Below, in pieces: positions 26,013 through 33,960 of a stretch of DNA of 64,000 bases. How positions within the stretch are numbered: position 1 is the first letter of the stretch; each line of letters opens with the position of its first letter. The position numbers were made by a program, and so were the translations under genes. The notes beneath the pieces are model-generated. The model was not told where the DNA came from. It did no database searches and saw only the letters and a program-made list of their open reading frames with translations. Source of the DNA: Streptomyces althioticus (GTDB lineage: Bacteria; Actinomycetota; Actinomycetes; Streptomycetales; Streptomycetaceae); assembly GCA_014649355.1 (NCBI GenBank), contig BMSW01000013.1, forward strand, positions 124,001 to 188,000, in the 5' to 3' direction.

Positions 26013-27725
26013 TCACCGCCCCGCTTCCAGGGCGGCGACCTCGGGGTGGTGCAGGTCGAACGCCGGGGACTCGCTGCGGATCTTCGGCAGGGAGACGAAG
26101 TTGTGGCGCGGGGGCGGGCAGGAGGTGGCCCACTCCAGGGAGCGGCTGAAGCCCCAGGGGTCGTCCACGCCGACCGGCTTGCCGTACTTCGCGGTCTTCC
26201 ACACGTTGTAGAAGAACGGCAGGACCGACAGGCCGAGCAGGAACGAGCCGACGGAGGAGAGGGTGTTGAGGGCGGTGAAGCCGTCCGCGGCCAGGTAGTC
26301 GACGTACCGGCGGGGCATGCCCTCCACGCCCAGCCAGTGCTGGACCAGGAAGGTCATGTGGAAGCCGGCCGTCAGCGTCCAGAAGGTGATCTTCCCGAGC
26401 CGCTCGTCGAGCATCTTGCCGGTGAACTTCGGCCACCAGAAGTGGAATCCGGCGAACATCGCGTACACCACCGTGCCGAACACCGTGTAGTGGAAGTGCG
26501 CGACGACGAAGTACGTGTCGGAGACGTGGAAGTCGAGCGGCGGCGAGGCCAGCAGCACACCCGTCAGACCGCCGAAGAGGAACGTCACCAGAAAGCCCAG
26601 CGTCCACAGCATCGGTGTCTCGAAGGAGAGGCTGCCCTTCCACATGGTGCCGATCCAGTTGAAGAACTTCACGCCCGTCGGCACCGCGATCAGCATCGTC
26701 ATGAACGAGAAGAACGGCAGCAGCACACCGCCCGTGGTGTACATGTGGTGCGCCCACACCGTCACGGAGAGACCCGCGATCGCGATGGTCGCGCCGATGA
26801 GGCCCATGTACCCGAACATCGGCTTGCGCGAGAAGACCGGGATCACCTCGGAGACGATGCCGAAGAACGGCAGCGCCAGGATGTACACCTCGGGATGGCC
26901 GAAGAACCAGAACAGGTGCTGCCACAGCAGCGCCCCGCCGTTGGCCGCGTCGAAGATGTGGCTGCCGAACTTCCGGTCGCACTCCAGGGCGAACAGCGCC
27001 GCCGCCAGCACCGGGAAGACGATCAGCACGAGCAGCGCCGTGAGCAGCACGTTCCACGTGAAGATCGGCATGCGGAACATCGTCATCCCGGGTGCCCGCA
27101 TGCAGATGACGGTGGTGATGAAGTTGACCGCGCCGAGGATCGACCCGAAACCGGAGAGCGCCACGCCCATGATCCACAGGTCGGCGCCGATGCCCGGCGA
27201 GTAGATCTCGTTCGACAGCGGCGCGTACAGGAACCAGCCGAAGTCGGCGGCTCCGCCCGGGGTGAGGAGGCCGGCCGCCGCGATCGTGGAGCCGAACAGG
27301 AACAGCCAGAACGCCAGCATGTTCAGCCGCGGGAACGCCACGTCCGGGGCGCCGATCTGGAGCGGCATGATCCAGTTGGCGAAGCCGGTGAAGAGCGGCA
27401 TGGCGAACATCAGCAGCATGATCGAACCGTGCATGGTGAACGCCTGGTTGAACTGCTCGTTCGACATGATCTGCAGGCCGGGACGGGCGAGTTCGGCGCG
27501 CATCATCAACGCCATCACGCCGCCGACGACGAAGAAGACGAACGCGCTCACCAGGTAGAGCGTGCCGATCTTCTTGTGGTCGGTGGTCGTCAGCCAGTCC
27601 ACCCAGGCGGCCCGGCGCATCGCGGGCGGCTGCGGCGCCGGCCGCCCGGCCCCGTCCGTCTCCGGCGCGGGCCGGGGCCGGGTGTCCACGGCGGCTTCCA
27701 CGTGCTGCGTGCGTATCTCGTCCAC
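26013..27725 (-). CDS. ctaD: Cytochrome c oxidase subunit I, stand-alone paralogue (570 aa)
   Basis: Heme-copper oxidase subunit I with twelve predicted transmembrane helices. Ligand motifs intact: TMHGSIMLLMF (low-spin heme His), WFFGHPEVYILAL (Cu-B His and the cross-linked Tyr, with the D-channel Glu), VWAHHMYTTG (Cu-B His pair) and VVAHFHYTVFG (heme a3 and a His). Hence an A1-type, catalytically competent subunit. GTG 27725 has GGAGG upstream; an in-frame ATG at 27761 lacks one. No subunit II, III or heme A synthesis gene is nearby, which is unusual; the main oxidase must lie elsewhere in the genome. A small membrane protein gene follows in the same transcript. Confidence 0.93.
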   Translation of the reverse strand: MDEIRTQHVEAAVDTRPRPAPETDGAGRPAPQPPAMRRAAWVDWLTTTDHKKIGTLYLVSAFVFFVVGGVMALMMRAELARPGLQIMSNEQFNQAFTMHGSIMLLMFAMPLFTGFANWIMPLQIGAPDVAFPRLNMLAFWLFLFGSTIAAAGLLTPGGAADFGWFLYAPLSNEIYSPGIGADLWIMGVALSGFGSILGAVNFITTVICMRAPGMTMFRMPIFTWNVLLTALLVLIVFPVLAAALFALECDRKFGSHIFDAANGGALLWQHLFWFFGHPEVYILALPFFGIVSEVIPVFSRKPMFGYMGLIGATIAIAGLSVTVWAHHMYTTGGVLLPFFSFMTMLIAVPTGVKFFNWIGTMWKGSLSFETPMLWTLGFLVTFLFGGLTGVLLASPPLDFHVSDTYFVVAHFHYTVFGTVVYAMFAGFHFWWPKFTGKMLDERLGKITFWTLTAGFHMTFLVQHWLGVEGMPRRYVDYLAADGFTALNTLSSVGSFLLGLSVLPFFYNVWKTAKYGKPVGVDDPWGFSRSLEWATSCPPPRHNFVSLPKIRSESPAFDLHHPEVAALEAGR

Positions 27726-27848
27726 CGGACGTCTTCCTCCCCATGTGTGGTGCGCGCCCATGATCGGCGGGGGGAGGAAGGCTCCACATGGGTCGAAGGG
27801 TCCCCGCGCGGGTCCCGGGCCGGGGGCCGAAGGTCCCGTGCCGCGGCG

Positions 27849-28385
27849 TCAGAACCGGAAGCGGGTGGGGTGCTTGGGGGTGCGGGGCGTCCGGTCGCGG
27901 GCGGCGCCCTCGGGCCACAGGACCTCCACCGGGATGCCACGCGCGCGGGCGTAGGTCACCAGGTGGGCGGTGGCGTCCCGGCCGTCGGAGGGGGAGCCGT
28001 CCCAGACGGCCAGCAGCAGGGATCCGGCCGCGACGAGCCTCTCGTCCGCGCCGACGCAGGAGTCGCGGTCCGTGGGGTCGTAGTCGAGGAGCCTCACCTG
28101 GTCGGCGAGGGTGAGCAGTTCGCCGGTGGCCGGGCGGTCCCGCGGGGGCGGCAGCGCGGGGACGCCGATGCTGGTGGGGATGACCACGGCCAGCGGGCAG
28201 CCCGAGGCGCGCGCGGCGCGTCCGGTCGCCGGCGCCGTGCCCGCGGCGGCGCGGACCGTCACCCTCGCCCGCTCGGGGCCCCGCGTCAGCCGGGTCCGCA
28301 GGGCGGACTCCACCAACCGCAGTGATCCGGGGGTCAGATCGTGGTGTCCCACGACCGCGATGTCCCCGTGCGCCGTCGGCCCCAT
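27849..28385 (-). CDS. Orphan Rossmann/SLOG-like protein (178 aa)
   Basis: No named family recognised with confidence. The sequence starts with a strand DIAVVGHHDLTPG and has alternating strand-helix units with PLAVVIPTSIGVPA and SLLLAVWDGSPSDGRDATAHLV. The last, an aspartate-glycine followed by GRDAT, resembles the nucleotide-sugar/nucleotide binding SLOG/DprA-like fold, which binds nucleotide ligands. ATG 28385 is the only sensible start. It sits between the oxidase subunit and an acetyltransferase on the same strand, with 123 and 120 bases either side. Function inferred only as nucleotide-sensing. Confidence 0.5.
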   Translation of the reverse strand: MGPTAHGDIAVVGHHDLTPGSLRLVESALRTRLTRGPERARVTVRAAAGTAPATGRAARASGCPLAVVIPTSIGVPALPPPRDRPATGELLTLADQVRLLDYDPTDRDSCVGADERLVAAGSLLLAVWDGSPSDGRDATAHLVTYARARGIPVEVLWPEGAARDRTPRTPKHPTRFRF

Positions 28386-28505
28386 GTGCGCCCCGTTCCG
28401 CTCATCCTCCGTCCGGGGGCCAGTGAAGCCGGGCGTGCGAGGCGGCGTACAGGGCCGAACGTCCCTGTACGGCGGGGGTTCATCCGCGAGGCGGGAGGCG
28501 GCGGG

Positions 28506-29129
28506 TCAGCCCTGCGCGCCGGCGTCGTGGGGTTCGCGCCACATCGGGTACATGAGCGGGCCGTCGGGCAGACGCAGGGGCTCGCCGGTGAGCTCGAAGC
28601 CGAGGCGGCGGTACAGCCGGACGCTGCGCTCGCTGCTCGCCTCCAGGTACGCGGCGCGGCCCTCGCGGTCGCAGCGGTCGAGGACGGTGCCGATCAGCGC
28701 GGTGCCGAGCCCCTCGCCCTGCCGGCCGGGGGCCACGCCGATCATCCACAGGTACTCGTGGGCGCGGCCCTGGGGGTGGATGCCCGCGGTGAGCCGGCCG
28801 ATCATCTCCACCCGCTCGTTGTCCGGGTCGACGGCGTGACGCAGTCCGGCGAACTCGTCCTCGCCGCCGTCCGCCTCGCCGTGGCCGGGGTCCTCCGCCG
28901 GGACGGACATCCACAGGGCGCACGCCGAGCCGTCCTCGACGAGGTCGACGCGGCCGTCGGCGAGGGTGGCGTCGGTGAAGGCGGCCATGAGCCGGTGGTG
29001 CGTCGCACGCCGGTACTCCGCGCCGGGGAACACCCAGCTGCTGACCGGATCGTCCTGGAACGCCTCGTCCAGCAGCCGGACCACCAGCTCCCGGTCGTCC
29101 CCGCCGGCCGTCCGGATCGCCACGCCCAT
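28506..29129 (-). CDS. GNAT-family N-acetyltransferase (207 aa)
   Basis: Acetyl-CoA dependent transferase fold. Motif A reads WMIGVAPGRQGEGLGTALIG (CoA pyrophosphate loop R/Q-x-x-G-x-G), followed by YLEASSERSVRLYRRLGFEL, the usual motif B. The N-terminal part has the strand LVVRLLDEAFQDDPVSSWVF. ATG 29129 has AAGGGG upstream and starts the domain. Substrate unknown. Confidence 0.9.
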   Translation of the reverse strand: MGVAIRTAGGDDRELVVRLLDEAFQDDPVSSWVFPGAEYRRATHHRLMAAFTDATLADGRVDLVEDGSACALWMSVPAEDPGHGEADGGEDEFAGLRHAVDPDNERVEMIGRLTAGIHPQGRAHEYLWMIGVAPGRQGEGLGTALIGTVLDRCDREGRAAYLEASSERSVRLYRRLGFELTGEPLRLPDGPLMYPMWREPHDAGAQG

Positions 29130-29326
29130 GTCCGCCCCTTCGTCCCAACCGTCGTTGCCCGTACGGGGGTTGAGACTAGCCGGGCCGGGCGGGGGAACTG
29201 GGGGCGGGCCCCGCACACCGTGGGGAAGTGCGGGACCCGCCGGTCCGGGCGCACGGGAGCCGTACGGGTCAGGGTCCGCACGGCGGCACGTGGTCCCGGG
29301 GTCGGGTGACGGCCTGCGCCGTCCCG

Positions 29327-30448
29327 TCAGGTGGTGCGCCGGGTGACGAACTCGGCGAGGGCCAGCAGCCCTCCCGCCGCCTCCGGGTCCGGCACCGCGT
29401 GGGCCACCTCCTGCATCGCGCGGGCCATCCGGTCCGCCGCCTGGGTCTGCGCCCAGTCACGGCCGCCGGCCCGCTCCACGAGCCGGGTGAGCTCCTCGAC
29501 CTCCTCCTGCCGGTGCGGGGCGGCGTACGCGGCGGCGAGCTCCGCGGCCTCCGGGGTGCCGGAGGTGAGCGCGGCGACGACCGGCAGCGACTTCTTGCGG
29601 GCGGCGAGGTCCGCACCGGCCGGCTTGCCGGTGCGGCGCGGGTCGCCCCAGGTGCCGATGACGTCGTCGATCAGCTGGAACGCCAGCCCGGCCTCCCGGC
29701 CGAAGGCGTCCATCGCCGCCACCTCCGCGTCCCCTGCGCCCGCGTACAGCGCGCCGAGGGCGCAGGCGCAGCCGAGCAGGGCCCCGGTCTTCGCCTCCGC
29801 CATGGCGAGGGTCTCCTCCAGGGAGACCTCGTCGGGTGCGCGGCGCTCCATGGCCGTGTCCGCGTGCTGCCCGGCGCACAGCTCGACCACGCACTGGGTG
29901 AGGCGGGCGGCCGCGGCCGGGGCGGCCGGGTGGGGGTCCTCGGCGAGCAGCCTCAGGGCGAGCGCCTGGAGGGCGTCCCCGACGAGGATCGCGTCGGCGT
30001 CCCCGAAGACCGTCCACACGGTGGGGCGGTGGCGGCGGGTGGTGTCCCGGTCCATCACGTCGTCGTGGACGAGCGTGAAGTTGTGGACCAGTTCCACCGC
30101 GGCCGCCGCCCGCAGGGCCGCCGTACGTGCGGCGGAACCGCCGAGGGCGGAGGCCGCCGCGAGCACCAGGGCGGGTCTGAGCGCCTTCCCCGAGCCTCCG
30201 GCGGCCGGGGTGCCGTCCGCGTTCTGCCAGCCGAAGTGGTAGAGCGCGAGGCGGCGCATCGGCGCGGGCAGGGATCCGAGGGCCGTGCGCAGCACCGGGT
30301 CGACGGCGGCCCGGGTCCGCTCCAGCAGGGCGGCCGCCTCGTGCCCGTCCCCGCCGTGCGGCTCCGGTCCGGTCCTGCTGTCGGGCGCGGTGCGGGCCGT
30401 GCGCTGCTCCGGGCGGCCCGTGGCCGGCCGGGCCATGGACTCCGTCAT
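29327..30448 (-). CDS. Polyprenyl diphosphate synthase (373 aa), candidate encapsulin cargo
   Basis: Isoprenyl chain-elongating enzyme. First aspartate-rich motif DDVMD (in VHDDVMDRDTTRR), substrate Lys/Arg box GGSGKALRPALVLAA, and second aspartate region QLIDDVIGTWGDP with DDxxG rather than DDxxD, typical of bacterial geranyl/geranylgeranyl types. The first about 45 residues (starting MTESMARPATGRPEQ) are disordered and rich in T, R, P, G and absent from ordinary homologues. Family 2B encapsulin cargo enzymes carry such N-terminal loading tags. The shell gene ends its partner role 134 bases upstream on the same strand. ATG 30448 has GGGGGAAG upstream. Confidence 0.88.
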   Translation of the reverse strand: MTESMARPATGRPEQRTARTAPDSRTGPEPHGGDGHEAAALLERTRAAVDPVLRTALGSLPAPMRRLALYHFGWQNADGTPAAGGSGKALRPALVLAAASALGGSAARTAALRAAAAVELVHNFTLVHDDVMDRDTTRRHRPTVWTVFGDADAILVGDALQALALRLLAEDPHPAAPAAAARLTQCVVELCAGQHADTAMERRAPDEVSLEETLAMAEAKTGALLGCACALGALYAGAGDAEVAAMDAFGREAGLAFQLIDDVIGTWGDPRRTGKPAGADLAARKKSLPVVAALTSGTPEAAELAAAYAAPHRQEEVEELTRLVERAGGRDWAQTQAADRMARAMQEVAHAVPDPEAAGGLLALAEFVTRRTT

Positions 30449-30581
30449 CGGCTTCCCCCTGGGAGCGTCTCGGTGGAGGCACGGAGGGGCGGCGCTTGCG
30501 CACCCGTCGAGCACGTTCCCCCCTGATGTACCCGCCCGGGCGGACGGGGACACGGCGCGCGCCGCGCGAGCCGGCGGACCG

Positions 30582-31988
30582 TCACCGCCACCGGCCGATC
30601 TCGACGTTCTCCAGGACGCCCAGCGCGTCCGGGACCAGCACCGCTGCCGAGTAGTAGGCCGTGACCAGGTACTTGATGATGGCCTGTTCGTTGATGCCCA
30701 TGAACCGCACCGACAGGCTCGGCTCGATCTCGTCGGGGATGCCGGCCGCGCGGAGGCCGATGACGCCCTGGTCCTCCTCGCCGGTGCGCAGCGCGATGAT
30801 GGAGGTGGTGCGGGCCTCGGTCACCGGGATCTTGTTGCACGGGTAGATGGGCACGCCCCGCCAGGTGGGGATGCGGTTGCCGCCGACGTCGAGCGTCTCC
30901 GGGACGAGTCCCCGCTTGTTGAGCTCGCGGCCGAACGCGGCGATGGCGCGCGGGTGGGCGAGCAGCAGCTTGGTGCCGCGGCGCCTGCTGAGCAGTTCGT
31001 CCATGTCGTCGGGGCTGGGCACCCCGTCGTGCGGCTGGATCCGCTGGTCGTACTCGCAGTTGTGGAGCAGGCCGAAGTCGCGGTTGTTGATCAGCTCGTG
31101 CTCCTGGCGCTCCTTCAGCGCCTCGACGGTCAGCCGGATCTGCTGCTCCGTCTGGTTCATCGGCTGGTTGTACAGGTCGGCCACGCGCGTGTGGATGCGC
31201 AGCACGGTCTGGGCGACGCTGAGTTCGTACTCGCGGGGCCGGGCCTCGTAGTCGACGAACGTGTGAGGGATGTCCGGCTCGCCGCTGTGGCCGGCTGCGA
31301 GGTCGATCTCCTTCTCGCCGTACTTGTTGGTGGGCTGCTGCGGGATGTCGGCCCGGCGGCGCAGGTGCTCGCGCAGGGTCTCGGACCTCTCGGCGACCTG
31401 GTCGACCGCGTCACGGGGCAGCACCAGGACCGTGCACGCGGTGAGGGTGCGGGCCGTGTACTCCCAGATGGCGTCGTCGTCCTGGAGGGCCTGCTCGCCG
31501 AAGTACGCGCCGTCGGCGAGCACCCCGAGGGACTCGTCCTCCCCGTACGGGCCGGTGCCGACGCGCTCGACCCTGCCGTGCGCCAGCAGGTACACCTCGT
31601 CGGCGGGGCTGCCGAAGGAGGCGATGACCTGGCCCGCCTCGATCTCCCGCTGCCGGCAGCGGGAGGCCAGCTCGTTGAGCACCTCCTCGTCCTCGTAGTC
31701 ACGCAGCACGGGCAGTTCGCCCAGTTCGGCGGGGATGATCTCCACCCGGTCGCCCGTCTTCACGAAGGTCAGCCGGCCGTCGCCCACGGCGTAGGTCAGC
31801 CGCCGGTTGACCCGGTACGTGCCGCCCTGCACGTCGACCCAGGGCAGCATCCGCAGCAGCCAGCGCGAGCTGATCTCCTGCATCTGCGGCACGGACTTGG
31901 TCGTGGTGGCCAGGTTCCGCGCCGCCGCCGTACCGAGGCTCTGCTGCTGCCCGGTCTGCTCCGTGCGGACCTCTTCGCCTACCGACAT
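30582..31988 (-). CDS. EshA-type family 2B encapsulin shell protein with cyclic-nucleotide-binding domain (468 aa)
   Basis: HK97-fold nanocompartment shell protein related to EshA of Streptomyces griseus. Layout: N-arm and first part of the HK97 fold (residues about 1-80, ARNLATTTKSVPQM, WLLRMLPWVDV), an inserted cyclic-nucleotide-binding domain (about 85-215), and the rest of the HK97 fold (about 220-468, GTKLLLAHPRAIAAFGRE, PIYPCNKIPV, TTSIIALRTGEEDQG). The insert contains VIASFGSPADEVYLLAHGRV and FGEQALQDDDAIWEY with TARTLTA, where the phosphate cassette appears modified. There is no helix-turn-helix, so it is not a CRP-type regulator. A polyprenyl synthase gene follows. ATG 31988 has GGGAGGG upstream. 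Confidence 0.88.
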   Translation of the reverse strand: MSVGEEVRTEQTGQQQSLGTAAARNLATTTKSVPQMQEISSRWLLRMLPWVDVQGGTYRVNRRLTYAVGDGRLTFVKTGDRVEIIPAELGELPVLRDYEDEEVLNELASRCRQREIEAGQVIASFGSPADEVYLLAHGRVERVGTGPYGEDESLGVLADGAYFGEQALQDDDAIWEYTARTLTACTVLVLPRDAVDQVAERSETLREHLRRRADIPQQPTNKYGEKEIDLAAGHSGEPDIPHTFVDYEARPREYELSVAQTVLRIHTRVADLYNQPMNQTEQQIRLTVEALKERQEHELINNRDFGLLHNCEYDQRIQPHDGVPSPDDMDELLSRRRGTKLLLAHPRAIAAFGRELNKRGLVPETLDVGGNRIPTWRGVPIYPCNKIPVTEARTTSIIALRTGEEDQGVIGLRAAGIPDEIEPSLSVRFMGINEQAIIKYLVTAYYSAAVLVPDALGVLENVEIGRWR

Positions 31989-32286
31989 AGAGAATTGCCC
32001 TCCCCAATAGATCCACGCCCGGCCGTGCCGGACGTCGTGGTGCGTGATCAAGCGTTCCTCACGCACCGTGCCCGCGCCATTACCCGATCGAGCGGGGTTG
32101 GATCTTGGCGGGTGTGGGCAGACTGACCGGCCTGCCGACGGCGACAACGGCGGCCGGGCGGAAAGAGATTGTCCGGATCGGCTCGCACAGCAGCCGAACG
32201 AGTACTTGAAAGCCCGACTTCCGGCTATAGGCCCTGTACCAGACGGCCGCGCCGGGCGGCCGTCGTCCGGTACGAAGGAGGGCGGC

Positions 32287-32880
32287 ATGGCCCCACCCAT
32301 GTCCGCGAGCGCGTTCCTGCGCGCGCTCAAGGCGGAGGGTCTCACGGTCGTCGAGGTCGGCGACTGGCGCGACCACAACCGCAACCACAAGGGCCCGTGG
32401 GGGCCGGTGAACGGTGTGATGATCCATCACACCGTGACCAAGGGCAGCAAGGCGACGGTCGACATCTGCCGCAAGGGCTACTCGGGTCTGCCGGGGCCGC
32501 TGTGCCACGGCGTGATCACCAAGGACGGCCGGGTGCACCTCGTCGGGTACGGCCGCGCCAACCACGCGGGGCTCGGCGACGACGACGTGCTGCGGGCGGT
32601 GATCGCCGAGAAGAAGACGTTCCCTCCGGACAACGAGGCCAACACCGACGGCAACCGGCACTTCTACGGCTTCGAGTGCGAGAACCTCGGCGACGGGAAG
32701 GACCCGTGGCCGGCGGCGCAGCTGGAGGCCATCGAGAAGGCCGCGGCAGCGGTCTGCCGCTACCACGGCTGGAACGAGCAGTCGGTGATCGGCCACCTGG
32801 AGTGGCAGCCGGGCAAGGTGGACCCGCGCGGGTTCACCATGGCGTCGATGCGCAAGCGGATCCGAGACCGTCTGAAGTGA
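32287..32880 (+). CDS. N-acetylmuramoyl-L-alanine amidase domain protein (197 aa)
   Basis: Amidase_2/PGRP-type fold that cuts the lactyl-amide bond between MurNAc and the stem peptide. Zinc-binding residues are visible in VMIHHTVTKGS (His) and GHLEWQPGKVDPRG (His plus terminal D in place of Cys). Catalytic helpers lie in FYGFECENLGDG. It lacks a signal peptide, so unless exported by another route it acts internally (recycling, spore or lysis) or needs holin-like export. ATG 32287 has GGAGGGCGGC upstream. It is divergent from the encapsulin gene by 298 bases. Confidence 0.85.
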   Translation: MAPPMSASAFLRALKAEGLTVVEVGDWRDHNRNHKGPWGPVNGVMIHHTVTKGSKATVDICRKGYSGLPGPLCHGVITKDGRVHLVGYGRANHAGLGDDDVLRAVIAEKKTFPPDNEANTDGNRHFYGFECENLGDGKDPWPAAQLEAIEKAAAAVCRYHGWNEQSVIGHLEWQPGKVDPRGFTMASMRKRIRDRLK

Positions 32881-32940
32881 CCGGACGGTGTGACCGGCCC
32901 GTGTGACCGGCCCGCATGACCGCCCGACGTGACAGGCGCC
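32878..32940 (+). repeat. 13-bp tandem repeat abutting the amidase stop codon
   Basis: The unit TGACCGGCCCGTG repeats about four times with slight variation: starts at 32878, 32891, 32904, 32917 and a partial at 32930. It begins at the TGA stop codon of the amidase gene. Confidence 0.75.
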
Positions 32941-33025
32941 GCGGCGCTCGTCGCCGGTGTTCCGCCCTCGTGACACCCCCCACGCGGAACACCGGCGCCC
33001 GCGCCTGCCCCCGCCTCGGGCGACA

Positions 33026-33937
33026 ATGGCCCGCATGACCAGCTCCGACGCCCTCGCCGGCCTGCGCCCGCGGCTTCCCTCGCCGCTGAAGGAGGCCGTC
33101 GACGCGCGGTTCGAGCGGCACGGGGTGCGGCTGCTGCTGAAGCGGGACGACCTCGTCCACCCGGAACTGGTCGGCAACAAGTGGCGCAAGCTCGCCCCGA
33201 ACCTGGCGGCGGCCGGCGGGCGGACGGTGCTCACCTTCGGCGGGGCGTACTCCAACCATCTGCGGGCCACGGCCGCCGCCGGCCGGCTGCTCGGGCTGCG
33301 CACGGTGGGCGTGGTGCGCGGCGAGGAGCTGGCGGACCGGCCGCTCAACCCGTCGCTGGCGCGCTGCGCGGCCGACGGCATGCGGCTGTGTTTCGTCACG
33401 CGCTCGGTGTACCGCCGCAAGACCGATCCGGACACGCTCGCGGCCGTGCTGCGCGCGGCGGACGCCGAGGACGCCCTCGTCGTGCCCGAGGGCGGCAGCA
33501 ACGCCGCAGCGGTGCGCGGGTGCGTGGAGCTCGGCCGGGAGCTGGCGGGCGCGGCGGACCTGGCGGCGGTGGCGTGCGGCACGAGCGGCACGCTCGCGGG
33601 ACTGGCCGCCGGGCTCGCCGGGAGCGCGCGGACGCTCGGCATACCGGTGCTCAAGGGCGGCTTCCTCACGGGGGAGATACGGGCCCTGCAGACGGAGGCG
33701 TTCGGCGGGCCGCGCGGGGCGTGGAGCCTCGACGAACGGTTCCACCACGGCGGCTACGCGCGCGTGCCGGCGGACCTGGAGGCGTTCGCCGCGGACTTCG
33801 AACAGCGTCACGGCGTCCCCGTGGAACGTATCTATGTCGCCAAGTTGCTTCATGCCCTTGTCACCCTGGCCGCGGAGGGCGCCTTCCCGCGCGGGAGCAC
33901 GGTCGCCGCGGTGATCACCGGGCGGCCGTTCCCCTGA
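33026..33937 (+). CDS. PLP-dependent D-cysteine desulfhydrase / ACC deaminase-like enzyme (303 aa)
   Basis: Fold type II PLP enzyme. The cofactor lysine lies in LVGNKWRKLAPNL (K in NKWRK). TFGGAYSNHLRATAAA contains the substrate-binding serine and asparagine, and VPEGGSNAAAVRG binds the phosphate. The set matches D-cysteine desulfhydrase and 1-aminocyclopropane-1-carboxylate deaminase homologues. The substrate cannot be fixed by sequence, and homology alone does not prove ACC activity. The C-terminal motif VAKLLHALVTLA is intact. ATG 33026 and 33035 are both possible; I took the first. Confidence 0.8.
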   Translation: MARMTSSDALAGLRPRLPSPLKEAVDARFERHGVRLLLKRDDLVHPELVGNKWRKLAPNLAAAGGRTVLTFGGAYSNHLRATAAAGRLLGLRTVGVVRGEELADRPLNPSLARCAADGMRLCFVTRSVYRRKTDPDTLAAVLRAADAEDALVVPEGGSNAAAVRGCVELGRELAGAADLAAVACGTSGTLAGLAAGLAGSARTLGIPVLKGGFLTGEIRALQTEAFGGPRGAWSLDERFHHGGYARVPADLEAFAADFEQRHGVPVERIYVAKLLHALVTLAAEGAFPRGSTVAAVITGRPFP

Positions 33938-33960
33938 ACCGCGTGTCGCTCCGGGAGGGT

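Noticed and set aside
29228..30526. Plus-strand open frames opposite the polyprenyl synthase
   Set aside because: They are antisense shadows; the minus-strand gene has DDxxD motifs and a proper start.
30582..31988. CRP/FNR-type transcription regulator
   Set aside because: A cyclic-nucleotide domain is present but there is no helix-turn-helix, and the flanking sequence fits an HK97 shell protein.
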